Of a DNA stretch of 64,000 nt, positions 8,659-18,100 are shown in pieces. Origin of the DNA: Pedobacter montanisoli (GTDB lineage Bacteria; Bacteroidota; Bacteroidia; Sphingobacteriales; Sphingobacteriaceae). The stretch's first letter is position 1; every line of letters begins with the position of its first letter. The translations under genes and the position numbers were made by a program. The notes beneath the pieces are model-generated. The model ran no database searches. It was given only the letters and a program-made list of their open reading frames with translations, and was not told the origin of the DNA. The stretch covers positions 124,001 through 188,000 of the forward strand of contig NZ_JALGBH010000001.1 in NCBI RefSeq assembly GCF_022809115.1, given 5' to 3'.

Positions 8659-10197
8659 TTAATTAGCATTTTTGCTGTCCATCAGCATTTGAATCATTAG
8701 CTCCAGGTCATCCTCATTGTCTCCATCTATACTGAAACTAGAGAAGATCAGACGGCCTTCTTTGTCAATCAGAAAGTTCATCGGTGCAAGATCATGGTTG
8801 TCCAGATTTCCTTTCACCCTTTCCCTTACATCTTCTAATGGAGTAAAACTATAACCGGTACCTTTCAAAAACGGAACCACATAATCATTTTGTTTGGACA
8901 GAATATTGATGCCCAGATATTCTAGATTGTTCCCTTTAAACTTTTTAACGACATTCTCAAAATGAGGAAACTCTGCCCTGCAAGGCCCACAGCCCGGGAA
9001 CCAATAAGTTAGCAGTATTACTTTGCCTTTATAATCAGATAATGATGCAGTGCCCGGGGTAAGGTAACGTTTTAAACCATTAAATGGTGTTGCTACCTGT
9101 GCAATAGCATTCAGGCTTGCCCAAATATCAGCATCGGTTTGTAAGCTATCTTTACTAAGCTTGTTGCCATAACCCGCTATTGCAGTTCTTATCTGTACAG
9201 AGGGGCTCTTTGCAAAAACTACGATCAGGCTATCATACGCAGCTCTAGTATTACCGGCTAAATCATATATCTGTGCCTTTAACAATTCAAGTCTTGTCTT
9301 AAGCTCTGAATATTTCGACAATTGTATCTTTTTTAATTCGTCCAACGCTTCGGTTTCCTTTCTTTGACTGAGCAATGTTCTCGTTTTGATCATAACCTGT
9401 GCCTGTGATACGAGTTTAGGCCATTGCTTTTTCTCTTTTTTTTCGGTTTGGGCCATTTCCTGTGCCAGTTCCAGAGCCTTTTCCGCATTTTCCCAAAGAA
9501 GCACGTTAAAATAAGCAGACATACCGCTTGCCGACCAGCCGAATTTATCAGGTGCATAGCTCCGGTGCAACAATTCAAAATATTTCAATTTTTCAGCTAC
9601 TTCTTTTGATCTTACAGCCAACCAATACAAAGCCTGCGCCCCTCTTTCGTGATTTGGAAAGTGTTTGGCTACCTCTAAACTCATTTGCACCCATTTTACT
9701 TTATCAGCACCTCGAAATGAACTCGCATAATAAAATGCATAATCTGCATTGGATGGATTAGATAGCGCAGCTTTTTCCAGATAAGCCTGCGAAATTTTGG
9801 AATCGCCCCATCGTTCTGCATCCTGCCATAAGCCACCCCAGGCCTCAGTAAAGTTAGGATTAATAGCAACTGCTTTTAAAAGGTAAGGCTTGGCTTTAGG
9901 ATTCTCCTCGTCAAGATAGGCCTTTCCGATAGCATAAGGGACTATAGCCGATTTGGGAAACTTAGTTGTCCACGCAGCATATTGTTTTTCCAGTTCAGGA
10001 CTTTCTGTGCCTATAGCCTTAGTATAGGCCATGTGAACATTGAGGCTATCAGGGCTTGCTTCTACAGCAGCTCTTAATTTAGCAAGCTGCAATTTATTGG
10101 TAACCACATCGGGTTGGCCTTGCTGTGCAAAAATAACAGCAGGAAATACCAATGCACTCCATACAATGGCATACCAGATTTTAATATTTTTTACCAT
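8659..10197 (-). CDS. TPR-repeat protein with C-terminal TlpA thioredoxin domain
   Basis: 512 residues. An N-terminal signal peptide (residues 1-25, ending FAQ) targets it to the periplasm. Residues about 30-350 are helical and repeat-like (KAYLDEENPKAKPYLLKAVAINPNF and similar), as in tetratricopeptide arrays. The C-terminal 150 residues are a TlpA/ResA-like domain with the redox motif CGPC at 403-406 and the loop APMNFLIDKEGR, which replaces the usual PTTFLID. It is the last gene of the sigma-fecR-susC-susD-tlpA cluster, separated from the preceding tlpA by a susD remnant. Role in thiol redox of the envelope is inferred. Confidence 0.85.
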   Translation of the reverse strand: MVKNIKIWYAIVWSALVFPAVIFAQQGQPDVVTNKLQLAKLRAAVEASPDSLNVHMAYTKAIGTESPELEKQYAAWTTKFPKSAIVPYAIGKAYLDEENPKAKPYLLKAVAINPNFTEAWGGLWQDAERWGDSKISQAYLEKAALSNPSNADYAFYYASSFRGADKVKWVQMSLEVAKHFPNHERGAQALYWLAVRSKEVAEKLKYFELLHRSYAPDKFGWSASGMSAYFNVLLWENAEKALELAQEMAQTEKKEKKQWPKLVSQAQVMIKTRTLLSQRKETEALDELKKIQLSKYSELKTRLELLKAQIYDLAGNTRAAYDSLIVVFAKSPSVQIRTAIAGYGNKLSKDSLQTDADIWASLNAIAQVATPFNGLKRYLTPGTASLSDYKGKVILLTYWFPGCGPCRAEFPHFENVVKKFKGNNLEYLGINILSKQNDYVVPFLKGTGYSFTPLEDVRERVKGNLDNHDLAPMNFLIDKEGRLIFSSFSIDGDNEDDLELMIQMLMDSKNAN

Positions 10198-10211
10198 GTT
10201 ATTAAATAATT

Positions 10212-10309
10212 AATTTTGAACAATTTAGTCTTGACTGGAATCCATTCAACATTGTTAAAAAGCCAGCAAAGGTTTGGCAGCCAAAATATGCGTTTGGGCT
10301 GTTTGCATG
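10212..10309 (-). pseudogene. Decayed C-terminal end of a second susD gene
   Basis: This intergenic stretch aligns by eye over about 98 nt, with roughly three quarters identity and a few 1-2 nt gaps, to the 3' end of the intact susD gene at 11526-11625. Shared words include AATTTTGAACAAT, TTGGCA and CCAGCAAA. Read in the susD frame it contains several stops, so it is not coding. It marks a lost SusD gene that once preceded the distal tlpA gene. Confidence 0.7.
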
Positions 10310-10326
10310 CTTTTGTTTGAAAAGAG

Positions 10327-11487
10327 CTACGGAATGTTTACAAAAATCTCTGCAAGTTTCTTATCCAGCGCTTCATCATCTTCTCCACCACCCCCATAAC
10401 GACCTATGATTATTCCATTTTTATCGATTAAGATTTTAGTAGGCAACACGTGAACACCATAACCTTTGCTTAAATCATTGGTGGCATCAACACTCCTAGC
10501 CGATATCTTAAGCCCTCTTAGTACATGTTTCCAAACCCCAATCTTGTCCTCTTCAACTGCTTTTTTCCAACCAATAGAATTGCCATCATCATAGGCCATC
10601 CCGATAATTTCGAGACCTTTGTCCTTATACTTACTATATAAAGACAACAGGTGTGGATTTCCTTTCCTACAAGGCAGACACCAGCTTGCCCAAAAATCGA
10701 TCAGCACATACTTCTTTCCTTTAAAATCAGCCAAATCAAGCTTTTCTCCGTTGATATCTATGGTAGAAAATACCCTTGCCAAACTTCCGGGTGATCCACT
10801 TTCCAGCTCGAGCATTTCCTTGTAGACATATTTACCATCTTCGCTAGCTTTTATCCTTGGCGTAAAGGAATGATAAAGGGCTTTCACTTCATCGAGCTTT
10901 AGTAAATTCATTTTAGATTTCATGAGGTAGGCCGAAACATACGAATCCGGATGTGCGCTAATATAAGCAAGGTCAACTTTATTCATTCTTGCTTTAAAGG
11001 GACCTAACTTTTCGTATAAGGCGGGTTTTTTACTATAGTCTTTCTCACTCCGATAAGCTGCCTGCGCTGGCTCCATTTCTTTAAGTATCGGTGCTTTCTG
11101 CCGATTTAATTCTTCCAGTTCATCGTTGCTATTGGAGCCTTTTAGAGTCAGTTGTTTGAAGGTGCCATAACTTACGGACATATCCATCACAGCTGGTTCG
11201 ATAAAAACGGAGGTAATATTGGGATCCTCTATACTTCTGATGTTTCTGGCAGCGGCAATACTAACCATAACTGGTTCTGAAAGTTTGCCTTTAAACACAA
11301 AGCTCCCTTTCGTAATGGCGGCACTATCCATTTGCATGGCTTCACCTACCTGATAAGACAGGTATATATATCCTGTTTCCATGCCATTGATCTTCCCATT
11401 AATTGTAAAATCAGAACCCAATGGTTTTTGTGCAAAGCCTGGCAGACTTAAAAAGGCTACCAGGCTATATAATAATAGTTTTTTCAT
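10327..11487 (-). CDS. DUF4369-TlpA thiol-disulfide oxidoreductase (386 aa)
   Basis: Periplasmic protein with a signal peptide (residues 1-19, ending GFA). Residues about 25-120 form the DUF4369 beta domain (FTINGKINGMETGYIYLSYQ), followed by a helical linker and a TlpA/thioredoxin-like domain with FWASWCLPCRKGNP; the redox cysteines are Cys270 and Cys273, and the cis-proline is in VLPTKILID. This architecture is very common in Bacteroidota beside SusC/SusD genes. It follows susD by 30 bp and is probably in the same transcript. Confidence 0.9.
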   Translation of the reverse strand: MKKLLLYSLVAFLSLPGFAQKPLGSDFTINGKINGMETGYIYLSYQVGEAMQMDSAAITKGSFVFKGKLSEPVMVSIAAARNIRSIEDPNITSVFIEPAVMDMSVSYGTFKQLTLKGSNSNDELEELNRQKAPILKEMEPAQAAYRSEKDYSKKPALYEKLGPFKARMNKVDLAYISAHPDSYVSAYLMKSKMNLLKLDEVKALYHSFTPRIKASEDGKYVYKEMLELESGSPGSLARVFSTIDINGEKLDLADFKGKKYVLIDFWASWCLPCRKGNPHLLSLYSKYKDKGLEIIGMAYDDGNSIGWKKAVEEDKIGVWKHVLRGLKISARSVDATNDLSKGYGVHVLPTKILIDKNGIIIGRYGGGGEDDEALDKKLAEIFVNIP

Positions 11488-11517
11488 TATTTTGTGATCT
11501 ATCTTTTACCGGGATAC

Positions 11518-12981
11518 TCAATATGAATTTTGAACAATCTGGCCCTGACTGGCATCTATTTCAATATTATTGATAGGTACCAGCAAACGTTTGGCATCCA
11601 AAGTATACGTTTTAGGGTTGTTGATGTTTACTCCTGTGGAGTTTACTTCAAAGAAATCACGTGTTAGCACAACATTATCTGCAGGATAATCATTTACACT
11701 GAACCTACGGATATCATACCAGCGCATAACAAATGGCAGTTCCCTTCTCCTTTCTTCCAATACTTTTTTAATAGCGTCGTCCTTATTGGCCGCTGTTAAT
11801 GCAATATAAGTGCTCATTCTTTTTAAGCGCAATGCATTTACCGCATCCATAGCTCCTGCAACATCGCCTTTTCTGGCCAACACTTCTGCCTTGTTCAAAA
11901 GTACTTCTGCAATGGTAAAGCCAGCCGGAATATAACGGCCATCACTAAATACAGTATACCTGGCTGTAGCTGGGTTGATAACCGAAAACCTTCTTCCTCC
12001 GTTCTGAATTATGAAATCCTTGTATCTTAAATCATTTTGCGTATCGTACAACGCAATCAAAGACGCAGATGGAATATGCCATTGGGCTGCTGTAGAAACA
12101 TAACGGGTATAATAAGCCTCAGGCCAGTATAAGAATTTAACTGGTGCCCAGTCATTCAGTTCTACGTAGGTCAGCACTGCAGAGGGATTGGTATAATTTT
12201 CCGAATTCCCAGGCTTTAAAGTCTTGAAATCAACCAGTTTGACATTCGTGCTGGCCAATGCGACATTAGCCTGGGCAATACTGTTGTCAAGATCCCCTGT
12301 AAAAAGATAGAAACGGCTCATAAAAGCGGCAAGCGTTTTTTTACTTACACGCCATGGCTTCAGAGATTCTACATCATCAACCGTTACCTTCTGGGCTTCA
12401 GCGATATCTGACAAAATAAAATCATAGGTTTCTTTTAACGTAGCCCGTTTTAAAGACTCTGTGTACTCAACGGTTTTTTTAATGGGCAAACCTAGGCTAT
12501 TCATATTGGCTGCAGAGTAAGGGGCACAATAATGGTTCGCAAGAACCCAGTACGAATAGGCCCTGATGAAGTGGGCATCTGCCTTTACCCTTTGCCTTGC
12601 AGCCTCATCACCGCTCACCTGGTCAATATTTGTCAGGATCAAGTTAGCTGTGAATATCTTTTTAAATTCTCCATTCCACAGCGGGTCAGAAACTTGGTTT
12701 ACCAGTCCATTCACATCCCATACGTAATATTGAACCCTGTCAACAGAAACAGCAGATTGTGTCCTGTAATTCTGGTAAAAGAGCTTGCTGATTTCCGTGT
12801 CGTCTGTAGAGTAGGTCGCTGTATAATTCACTTCATAAGAAAAAGCAGTAGCGTTATCTACCAAAGCCTCCAGTTGTGCAACTGTTTTGATGCTGGCTTG
12901 TTTTTTAGGTTCTTCCGAAAGGTATTTTTTGCATCCTGCAAGAAGAAATACGCTTATAATTGAATATTTTAATAGTTTCAT
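11518..12981 (-). CDS. susD: SusD/RagB-family outer membrane lipoprotein
   Basis: 487 residues with a lipoprotein signal (LLAGCKK, Cys17). The helical SusD fold is recognisable from the N-terminal motif KKYLSEEPKK, the middle region HFIRAYSYWVLANHYC and the C-terminal segment VLEERRRELPFVMRWYDIRRF, the canonical RagB/SusD ending. It binds a nutrient ligand at the cell surface and forms the lid of the SusC channel encoded just upstream (11 bp gap). The substrate cannot be told: no glycoside hydrolases lie nearby, and the downstream TlpA genes fit the many SusD loci of Sphingobacteriaceae not tied to polysaccharides. Confidence 0.93.
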   Translation of the reverse strand: MKLLKYSIISVFLLAGCKKYLSEEPKKQASIKTVAQLEALVDNATAFSYEVNYTATYSTDDTEISKLFYQNYRTQSAVSVDRVQYYVWDVNGLVNQVSDPLWNGEFKKIFTANLILTNIDQVSGDEAARQRVKADAHFIRAYSYWVLANHYCAPYSAANMNSLGLPIKKTVEYTESLKRATLKETYDFILSDIAEAQKVTVDDVESLKPWRVSKKTLAAFMSRFYLFTGDLDNSIAQANVALASTNVKLVDFKTLKPGNSENYTNPSAVLTYVELNDWAPVKFLYWPEAYYTRYVSTAAQWHIPSASLIALYDTQNDLRYKDFIIQNGGRRFSVINPATARYTVFSDGRYIPAGFTIAEVLLNKAEVLARKGDVAGAMDAVNALRLKRMSTYIALTAANKDDAIKKVLEERRRELPFVMRWYDIRRFSVNDYPADNVVLTRDFFEVNSTGVNINNPKTYTLDAKRLLVPINNIEIDASQGQIVQNSY

Positions 12982-12992
12982 GGTCGTTATTC

Positions 12993-15900
12993 TTAAAATT
13001 GAAGGTTAATGCCAAAAGTATAGGTTTGTAAAGGCCTGTTGGTTCCTGGAAGCCAGTCGGGATTATAGCCTTTGCTATTGGCTTGCCAAATCAGGCCTAC
13101 ATCGCGTGTTTGAGCAAAGAATTTAACATTGTTTACCTTAATCTGCTCGGCAATTTTTTTAGGCAGGTTATACTCTAGTGTCAATTCCTTAAGTTCGATA
13201 TAAGATGAGCTTTCTATTAGTGTATTCAGTACAGGTGCATAACGGTTCCATCTGTAAAGCTGAGGTTCGCCAGGATTTGCGAAACCAGGCAGGTTCGGAT
13301 CACCAGCCAGCACATCACTCACAAAACGATCTACCTGTGTTTTGGATGAACCAACGGTAGTTGCATAGGCAAAGGTAGGATTGCGGTAAACTCCACCCAT
13401 TTTTCCAATAAAAATAGCCGTCAGGTTAAAATTCTGCACCCTGATGTTATTTGTCCATCCCAATGTATGCGTTGGGGTTCCTGTACCTTCATAGTTTAAG
13501 AACTGCAGTCCGTTACCTGTATTGTAAAATGTAAGGTCATTAAAACTTTGCAAACTGCCATTTGGCCCCGCTACCTGTGGCACGCCATCTTTCATTCCAA
13601 TATAGGTATAGGTATATATAGGGTTTACTGGTCTTCCTTCTACAAAAACATTTCCCAGAAGCTGGTATGGCAGTAAAGTTGGTTTATACAACTTGTCAAC
13701 ATTATTGTGGTTGTAAGCATAGTTAAATGAGGTGCTGTAACCAATTTTTGTATTTGGAATGGTAAGGTTTGTTCCTAAAGTCAGCTCAATACCACGATTG
13801 GTAATTTCTGCATTGTTAAATTTCTGCTGAGTAGTTCCTGTTGCTGCGGCCAAGGCAATGTTACCGGTAATGTCTTTACCTTTTTTATTGTATAAATCTA
13901 TTGTACCAAAAAGTTTATGGTCGAGCAAGGCAAAATCAATCCCTAGATTTGTGCTTGTTGTTTTTTCCCAACGTAGAGATGGATTACCATTATCTGCTAT
14001 GGAAGCTACAATTGTTCCTGTAGTAACACTTGGGCTGGTCCCTACACTTAACAATGCTTTGGTAGAAGTAGAACCTTCAACATTTCCGTTCTTTCCATAA
14101 GTTAAACGAAGTTCAAGTCGGTTAAACAAGCCTTTCTTCGGCATGAAGTCTTCGTTCATCACATTCCACTTTGCGCCCACAGACCATAGTGGCGACCAGC
14201 GTAATTGGGGGTTATCTGTAATAAAATTTGATGCATCACTTCTTATACTTCCACTAAGGGTATATTTATTGTCGTAGGTATAAGAAGCGTTTCCGTAGAA
14301 CGAAACATATTTATTCCTGAGCCAGTCAAATATGGTATCGCCGCCCGGAATAGCATTGTAAAATGCACCACCTGTGAAATCCAAAATTGGATCAACGGCA
14401 CTGCCATAACCATAGGGAGGCGTTGTGGCCTGCAGTTTATCCGGATCGTATCCATATACATAAGGATTAGCTCTTGAAGAGGTTGTGTATTTTGAAATTT
14501 CCATCCCGGCAATTGCGGAGATCTGGTGCTTTTGAGCAATCAGTTTGTCATAATTAAACTGATTACGCACTAGGAAACTTTCAAGATCCGCAACACTTAC
14601 ATCGTAAGGTAATCCATTTGACCTGGTAGATGCTTTACCTTTTAAAATACCTCCTTTAGGGATATAAGATTTTACGACTACTTTAGTATTATAGTTATAA
14701 TCGGTCAACATAGTAGACAGATCCCTTACATAAAAGGTACTTTCATCATAAATCTCTTCGTAATTTGTTTTGGAGCGCTCATATTGGAATCTGGTATCGA
14801 AGGTAAGGCCTTTAAGAATAGTTAGGTTTAAACCTGCCTGCACCCTGCTGCTGAGTACTTCATTCTTACGGCTTCTTCCTCTTATTTCGCGCAAAAGGTT
14901 ATAAGATACATCAGAATAGGTAAATTTATTCAAGGGCATCTGCGAAAGCTGATCTCTATTATAGCCTTTTAAATTTACGCCATAACTGCCATCGTCATTC
15001 AGCAATACCTCATATGGCGATAGTTCCTGTAGCTCGGCTACAGTTGCCCCGCTCGTTTCCTGCTTCTTGTATTGCAGGTTGGCCGAAAGGTTAAAATTCA
15101 AGTACCGGGTAATTTTAAAATCATTGTTGAAGTTCAGATTAAAACGGTCGTAACCACTCTTTATATAACCAGTCTTGTTCTTTTCGTACATCATTGAAGC
15201 ATAGGTTTTGGAACGTTCTGTGCCTGTTTGAATGTTTACATTGTATTGGTTCAGTATTGCTCTTTGCAAGAGCAGGTCTCTGATCTGCTGGCGGTTATCA
15301 ATCATACTCAGGCGATCAAGCTCTGCATTCATATCTGCAGTACTTATTTTCCCGTATTTATTGGCATACATCAGTTCCTGTGCCAGGGTAAGTGGCTTAA
15401 AAACATCAAAGAACGAGTTTGTAATAGGATTAAATTCCCATTTGTTTTCAAAGGCTTTACGTTCATAAGCCACATGATCGGCCGAATTGGCTGTAGTTAG
15501 TAACTGATCAAGATCCGGTTTGCCTGCTATTCTCGTAAAAGCACTCCCTTCTACATTTAACTTGCTAGTGCCTTTTAGTTTTTTGGTTACAATAACAATC
15601 ACCCCATTTGCAGAGCGTGCACCCCAGATGGAAGCAGCAGCCGCATCTTTCAACACCGTGATAGATTCTATGTCATTGGGATTGATATCGGAGAAATCAC
15701 TTCCTGATACCGGAAAACCATCCACTACAATCAGTGGCCTTGCTTCTGCATACAATGAACTGTTTCCTCTGATCAGGAAATCTACACTACCATCTTCTTT
15801 TTCTTTAGCCTGCATACCCGCAACCATTCCCTGAAGCGCAGAAGAAAGATTAGAAACAGGACGATGGTCTAGCGTAGCCCTGCTTACAGAGCCAAAAGCA

Positions 15901-16595
15901 CCTGTAGCCCTCTCTTTAGGCAGACTCTGGTAACCGGTACTAACCGTAACATTTACTTCTTCAAGCTTATTGTCGGCTAGCAACATTACGATATCTCCCA
16001 GGTTGTTACTTACGTTTATCTCTCGTGTAGTATATCCCATATAAGCAATTATCAGAACTGCTTTTTCATCTACATTTCTTAAAAGGAATTGTCCTGTTTC
16101 ATCAGTTATAACAGACTGGTTCGTTCCTTTTACCTTGATAGTTGCCCCTGCCAAAGGATTTTTCTGTTGGTCAAGAACTCTGCCCCTAACATCGATACGC
16201 TGAAACGGGGAAATGATGTAGTCGAACATAGAAATCTCTTCTTTCGGTTTGATCACTACTGACCGGCCATCTATTTTATAAGTTAATGCCAGATCCTTTA
16301 GCACGGTTTGCAGAGCAACATCAACGCTTGCATCATTAAGAGAAATATCCAGTGACTTATTTCTTGGTATAATTTTACCATCATAGTAAAAATCATATCC
16401 GCTTTGCTTTCTGATTTCATTCAGTGCTGTTTCTAATCTGAGGTTTCTTTTGTTAATATTGATGCGCTGCGCAAATCCGGCAGCGCTGACCTGCATTAAG
16501 GATGCTATTAATATTACGGTGGTTAATCGCATAACTAGCAATGTTTTATGGCATAGCCAAGCTATACCCTTTTTCCTGGTATTAATTTCGTACAT
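12993..16595 (-). CDS. susC: SusC/RagA-family TonB-dependent receptor with STN domain
   Basis: About 1200 residues. After a long signal sequence (ending AAGFAQ) comes a STN domain (NLRLETALNEIRKQSGYDFYYDG), which links the receptor to FecR signalling, then a carboxypeptidase-regulatory-like repeat (DVRGRVLDQQKNPLAGATIKV), the plug with SVTVSTGYQSLPKERATGAF and VIRG-type motifs, and the C-terminal barrel ending in FGINLQF. The start is placed at the Met of MYEINTRKKG; an in-frame ATG 21 bp upstream (16616) is possible. Imports a ligand together with the SusD lipoprotein, powered by TonB. Confidence 0.93.
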   Translation of the reverse strand: MYEINTRKKGIAWLCHKTLLVMRLTTVILIASLMQVSAAGFAQRININKRNLRLETALNEIRKQSGYDFYYDGKIIPRNKSLDISLNDASVDVALQTVLKDLALTYKIDGRSVVIKPKEEISMFDYIISPFQRIDVRGRVLDQQKNPLAGATIKVKGTNQSVITDETGQFLLRNVDEKAVLIIAYMGYTTREINVSNNLGDIVMLLADNKLEEVNVTVSTGYQSLPKERATGAFGSVSRATLDHRPVSNLSSALQGMVAGMQAKEKEDGSVDFLIRGNSSLYAEARPLIVVDGFPVSGSDFSDINPNDIESITVLKDAAAASIWGARSANGVIVIVTKKLKGTSKLNVEGSAFTRIAGKPDLDQLLTTANSADHVAYERKAFENKWEFNPITNSFFDVFKPLTLAQELMYANKYGKISTADMNAELDRLSMIDNRQQIRDLLLQRAILNQYNVNIQTGTERSKTYASMMYEKNKTGYIKSGYDRFNLNFNNDFKITRYLNFNLSANLQYKKQETSGATVAELQELSPYEVLLNDDGSYGVNLKGYNRDQLSQMPLNKFTYSDVSYNLLREIRGRSRKNEVLSSRVQAGLNLTILKGLTFDTRFQYERSKTNYEEIYDESTFYVRDLSTMLTDYNYNTKVVVKSYIPKGGILKGKASTRSNGLPYDVSVADLESFLVRNQFNYDKLIAQKHQISAIAGMEISKYTTSSRANPYVYGYDPDKLQATTPPYGYGSAVDPILDFTGGAFYNAIPGGDTIFDWLRNKYVSFYGNASYTYDNKYTLSGSIRSDASNFITDNPQLRWSPLWSVGAKWNVMNEDFMPKKGLFNRLELRLTYGKNGNVEGSTSTKALLSVGTSPSVTTGTIVASIADNGNPSLRWEKTTSTNLGIDFALLDHKLFGTIDLYNKKGKDITGNIALAAATGTTQQKFNNAEITNRGIELTLGTNLTIPNTKIGYSTSFNYAYNHNNVDKLYKPTLLPYQLLGNVFVEGRPVNPIYTYTYIGMKDGVPQVAGPNGSLQSFNDLTFYNTGNGLQFLNYEGTGTPTHTLGWTNNIRVQNFNLTAIFIGKMGGVYRNPTFAYATTVGSSKTQVDRFVSDVLAGDPNLPGFANPGEPQLYRWNRYAPVLNTLIESSSYIELKELTLEYNLPKKIAEQIKVNNVKFFAQTRDVGLIWQANSKGYNPDWLPGTNRPLQTYTFGINLQF

Positions 16596-16684
16596 TTGGT
16601 TTGGTTTGGTTAGCATTTGCCTGTACTTTCCACGGTTGAGGCTCTTTGCTGATATTGATTATTTAGTTAATTATTCCAAACTGA

Positions 16685-16713
16685 AACCAGGGGTGTTCCA
16701 AGCATTCCTGGTT
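16685..16713. terminator. Hairpin in the fecR-susC gap (possible attenuator)
   Basis: AACCAGG and CCTGGTT form a 7-bp stem with a loop of about 15 nt in the 205-bp gap between fecR and susC. On the plus strand a T7 tract follows, although no plus-strand gene precedes it. On the minus strand, the coding direction, the T tract is weak. It could limit readthrough from the regulatory genes into susC. Confidence 0.35.
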
Positions 16714-16821
16714 CGTTTTTTTAGCTTTAGTTCTGCTGTTGTATTTTTTTTCTCATCTCTTGATTTAAAGTGTTAAATAATTCTGTTAGTTGGATCTGTT
16801 GTTCATAAAAGCAGATGTAGG

Positions 16822-17994
16822 TTATTTTGAAACATAGACTTTTTTACCTTCAATTTTAAAACGCACTTGCCCGCTTGATTCTATAAGCTTTAATACTGTA
16901 GAGAGTTTATTACTTCGGGAAATCCAGCCTCCGGTTTCCAATTCATCAGAAATTGAAGGGTCATAAACTACTTCCACATTATACCATCTGGCAATTTCCC
17001 TCATCGCCGTTTTCAAATTTTTTCCACTAAGCGCAAAACCACCATCCTTCCAAGCGGTAATTCTTTCAACGTCTACATTAACCACATCAATGCCATGATC
17101 ATTATTTAATGCCTGCTCACCCGGCTTTATAATTTTAGAGAGGTTTGTTTCCAAGCTAACTTTAACCGAACCTTCTAGTAAGGTTGTTGCAATGGCTGGC
17201 CCATCGCTATAGGCATTTATATTAAAATGGGTACCTAGCACTTCGACCTCCTGGCCTTTGCTTTCCACCACAAAAGGACGTGACCTATCTTTTGCGATTT
17301 CGAAATATCCTTCCCCCTCAAGCTTTACCCTTCGTGTTTTACGTTCATTAAGGTTAGTAGAATAAGTTAAGCTCGAAGCAGCGTTTAACCAGACCTTAGA
17401 TTTATCCGGTAAGATTAGTACATAGGTTTCTCCTTTAGCGGTTGAAAGGGTATTGATATGTTCACTTTCTGTGCTTCCCTTGATAAGGTAAACAAGCTGG
17501 CCATCCGCTGTTTTACTCATACTAATACCTCCATCAGTTGCAATCTCTCCATTGGCAGCATCGGCCAGTTTTATTTTTTTTCCATTTGCCAAAGTTAAAG
17601 TTGCACCTAGCTTTCCAGGAGATACATCATTTTTGTAAGCAAGCTGGTCATGTTTCTTTTGTTTGTTATTCAGATTGAAATAAAACAGTCCGGCACCAAA
17701 AAGCATAACCACAATTGCAGCGGCAGCCGCAATACGAAGCCATGGTTTAAAAGTATTCTGTTTAACGATTGGACTTGGTTGCGTAAAACCCCGTGAAACT
17801 CCTAGAGCCCTGAGCTCTATCCACTTTTGCTCAATATTAAAAGATTGGTATAATTCAAATGCATCCGAAGTCTCATCCACCAGTGCCCTGAGCTCAGCTA
17901 GGCGCTGAAGCTCTTCGTTGGACAATACATTTCCTTTTTCTTGATTGGATTCCAGATAATCCAGCAACATTTCCCAATTTTTATCTATCGACAT
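16822..17994 (-). CDS. fecR: FecR-family anti-sigma factor (390 aa)
   Basis: Inner membrane sigma regulator. A cytoplasmic N-terminal helical part (1-80) is followed by one membrane segment (about 85-106, WLRIAAAAAIVVMLFGAG), the periplasmic FecR domain (LSTAKGETYVLILPDKSKVWLNAASSL and VESKGQEVEVLGTHFNINAY) and a C-terminal DUF4974 domain related to STN. It should sense the state of the SusC receptor through its STN domain and control the ECF sigma factor encoded 106 bp upstream. Confidence 0.93.
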   Translation of the reverse strand: MSIDKNWEMLLDYLESNQEKGNVLSNEELQRLAELRALVDETSDAFELYQSFNIEQKWIELRALGVSRGFTQPSPIVKQNTFKPWLRIAAAAAIVVMLFGAGLFYFNLNNKQKKHDQLAYKNDVSPGKLGATLTLANGKKIKLADAANGEIATDGGISMSKTADGQLVYLIKGSTESEHINTLSTAKGETYVLILPDKSKVWLNAASSLTYSTNLNERKTRRVKLEGEGYFEIAKDRSRPFVVESKGQEVEVLGTHFNINAYSDGPAIATTLLEGSVKVSLETNLSKIIKPGEQALNNDHGIDVVNVDVERITAWKDGGFALSGKNLKTAMREIARWYNVEVVYDPSISDELETGGWISRSNKLSTVLKLIESSGQVRFKIEGKKVYVSK

Positions 17995-18100
17995 AAAATT
18001 ATTTCACAAGCATTTTAATAGGATGTCGTTAAAATGTTAAGGAAATGTGACAAAAAAGTTAATTTATTTTAACAACAGATTATAACCAACTGTAAATCAA

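Noticed and set aside
9390-9761. Small ORFs on both strands inside the TlpA/TPR gene
   Set aside because: Low-complexity shadows of the coiled TPR region.
12532-12963. 143-aa plus-strand ORF opposite susD
   Set aside because: Shadow of the susD frame with no recognisable domain; the minus-strand product is clearly SusD.
15228-15500. Plus-strand ORFs opposite susC, such as a 90-aa frame
   Set aside because: Antisense shadows of a long, well-supported gene; no start context or known domain.
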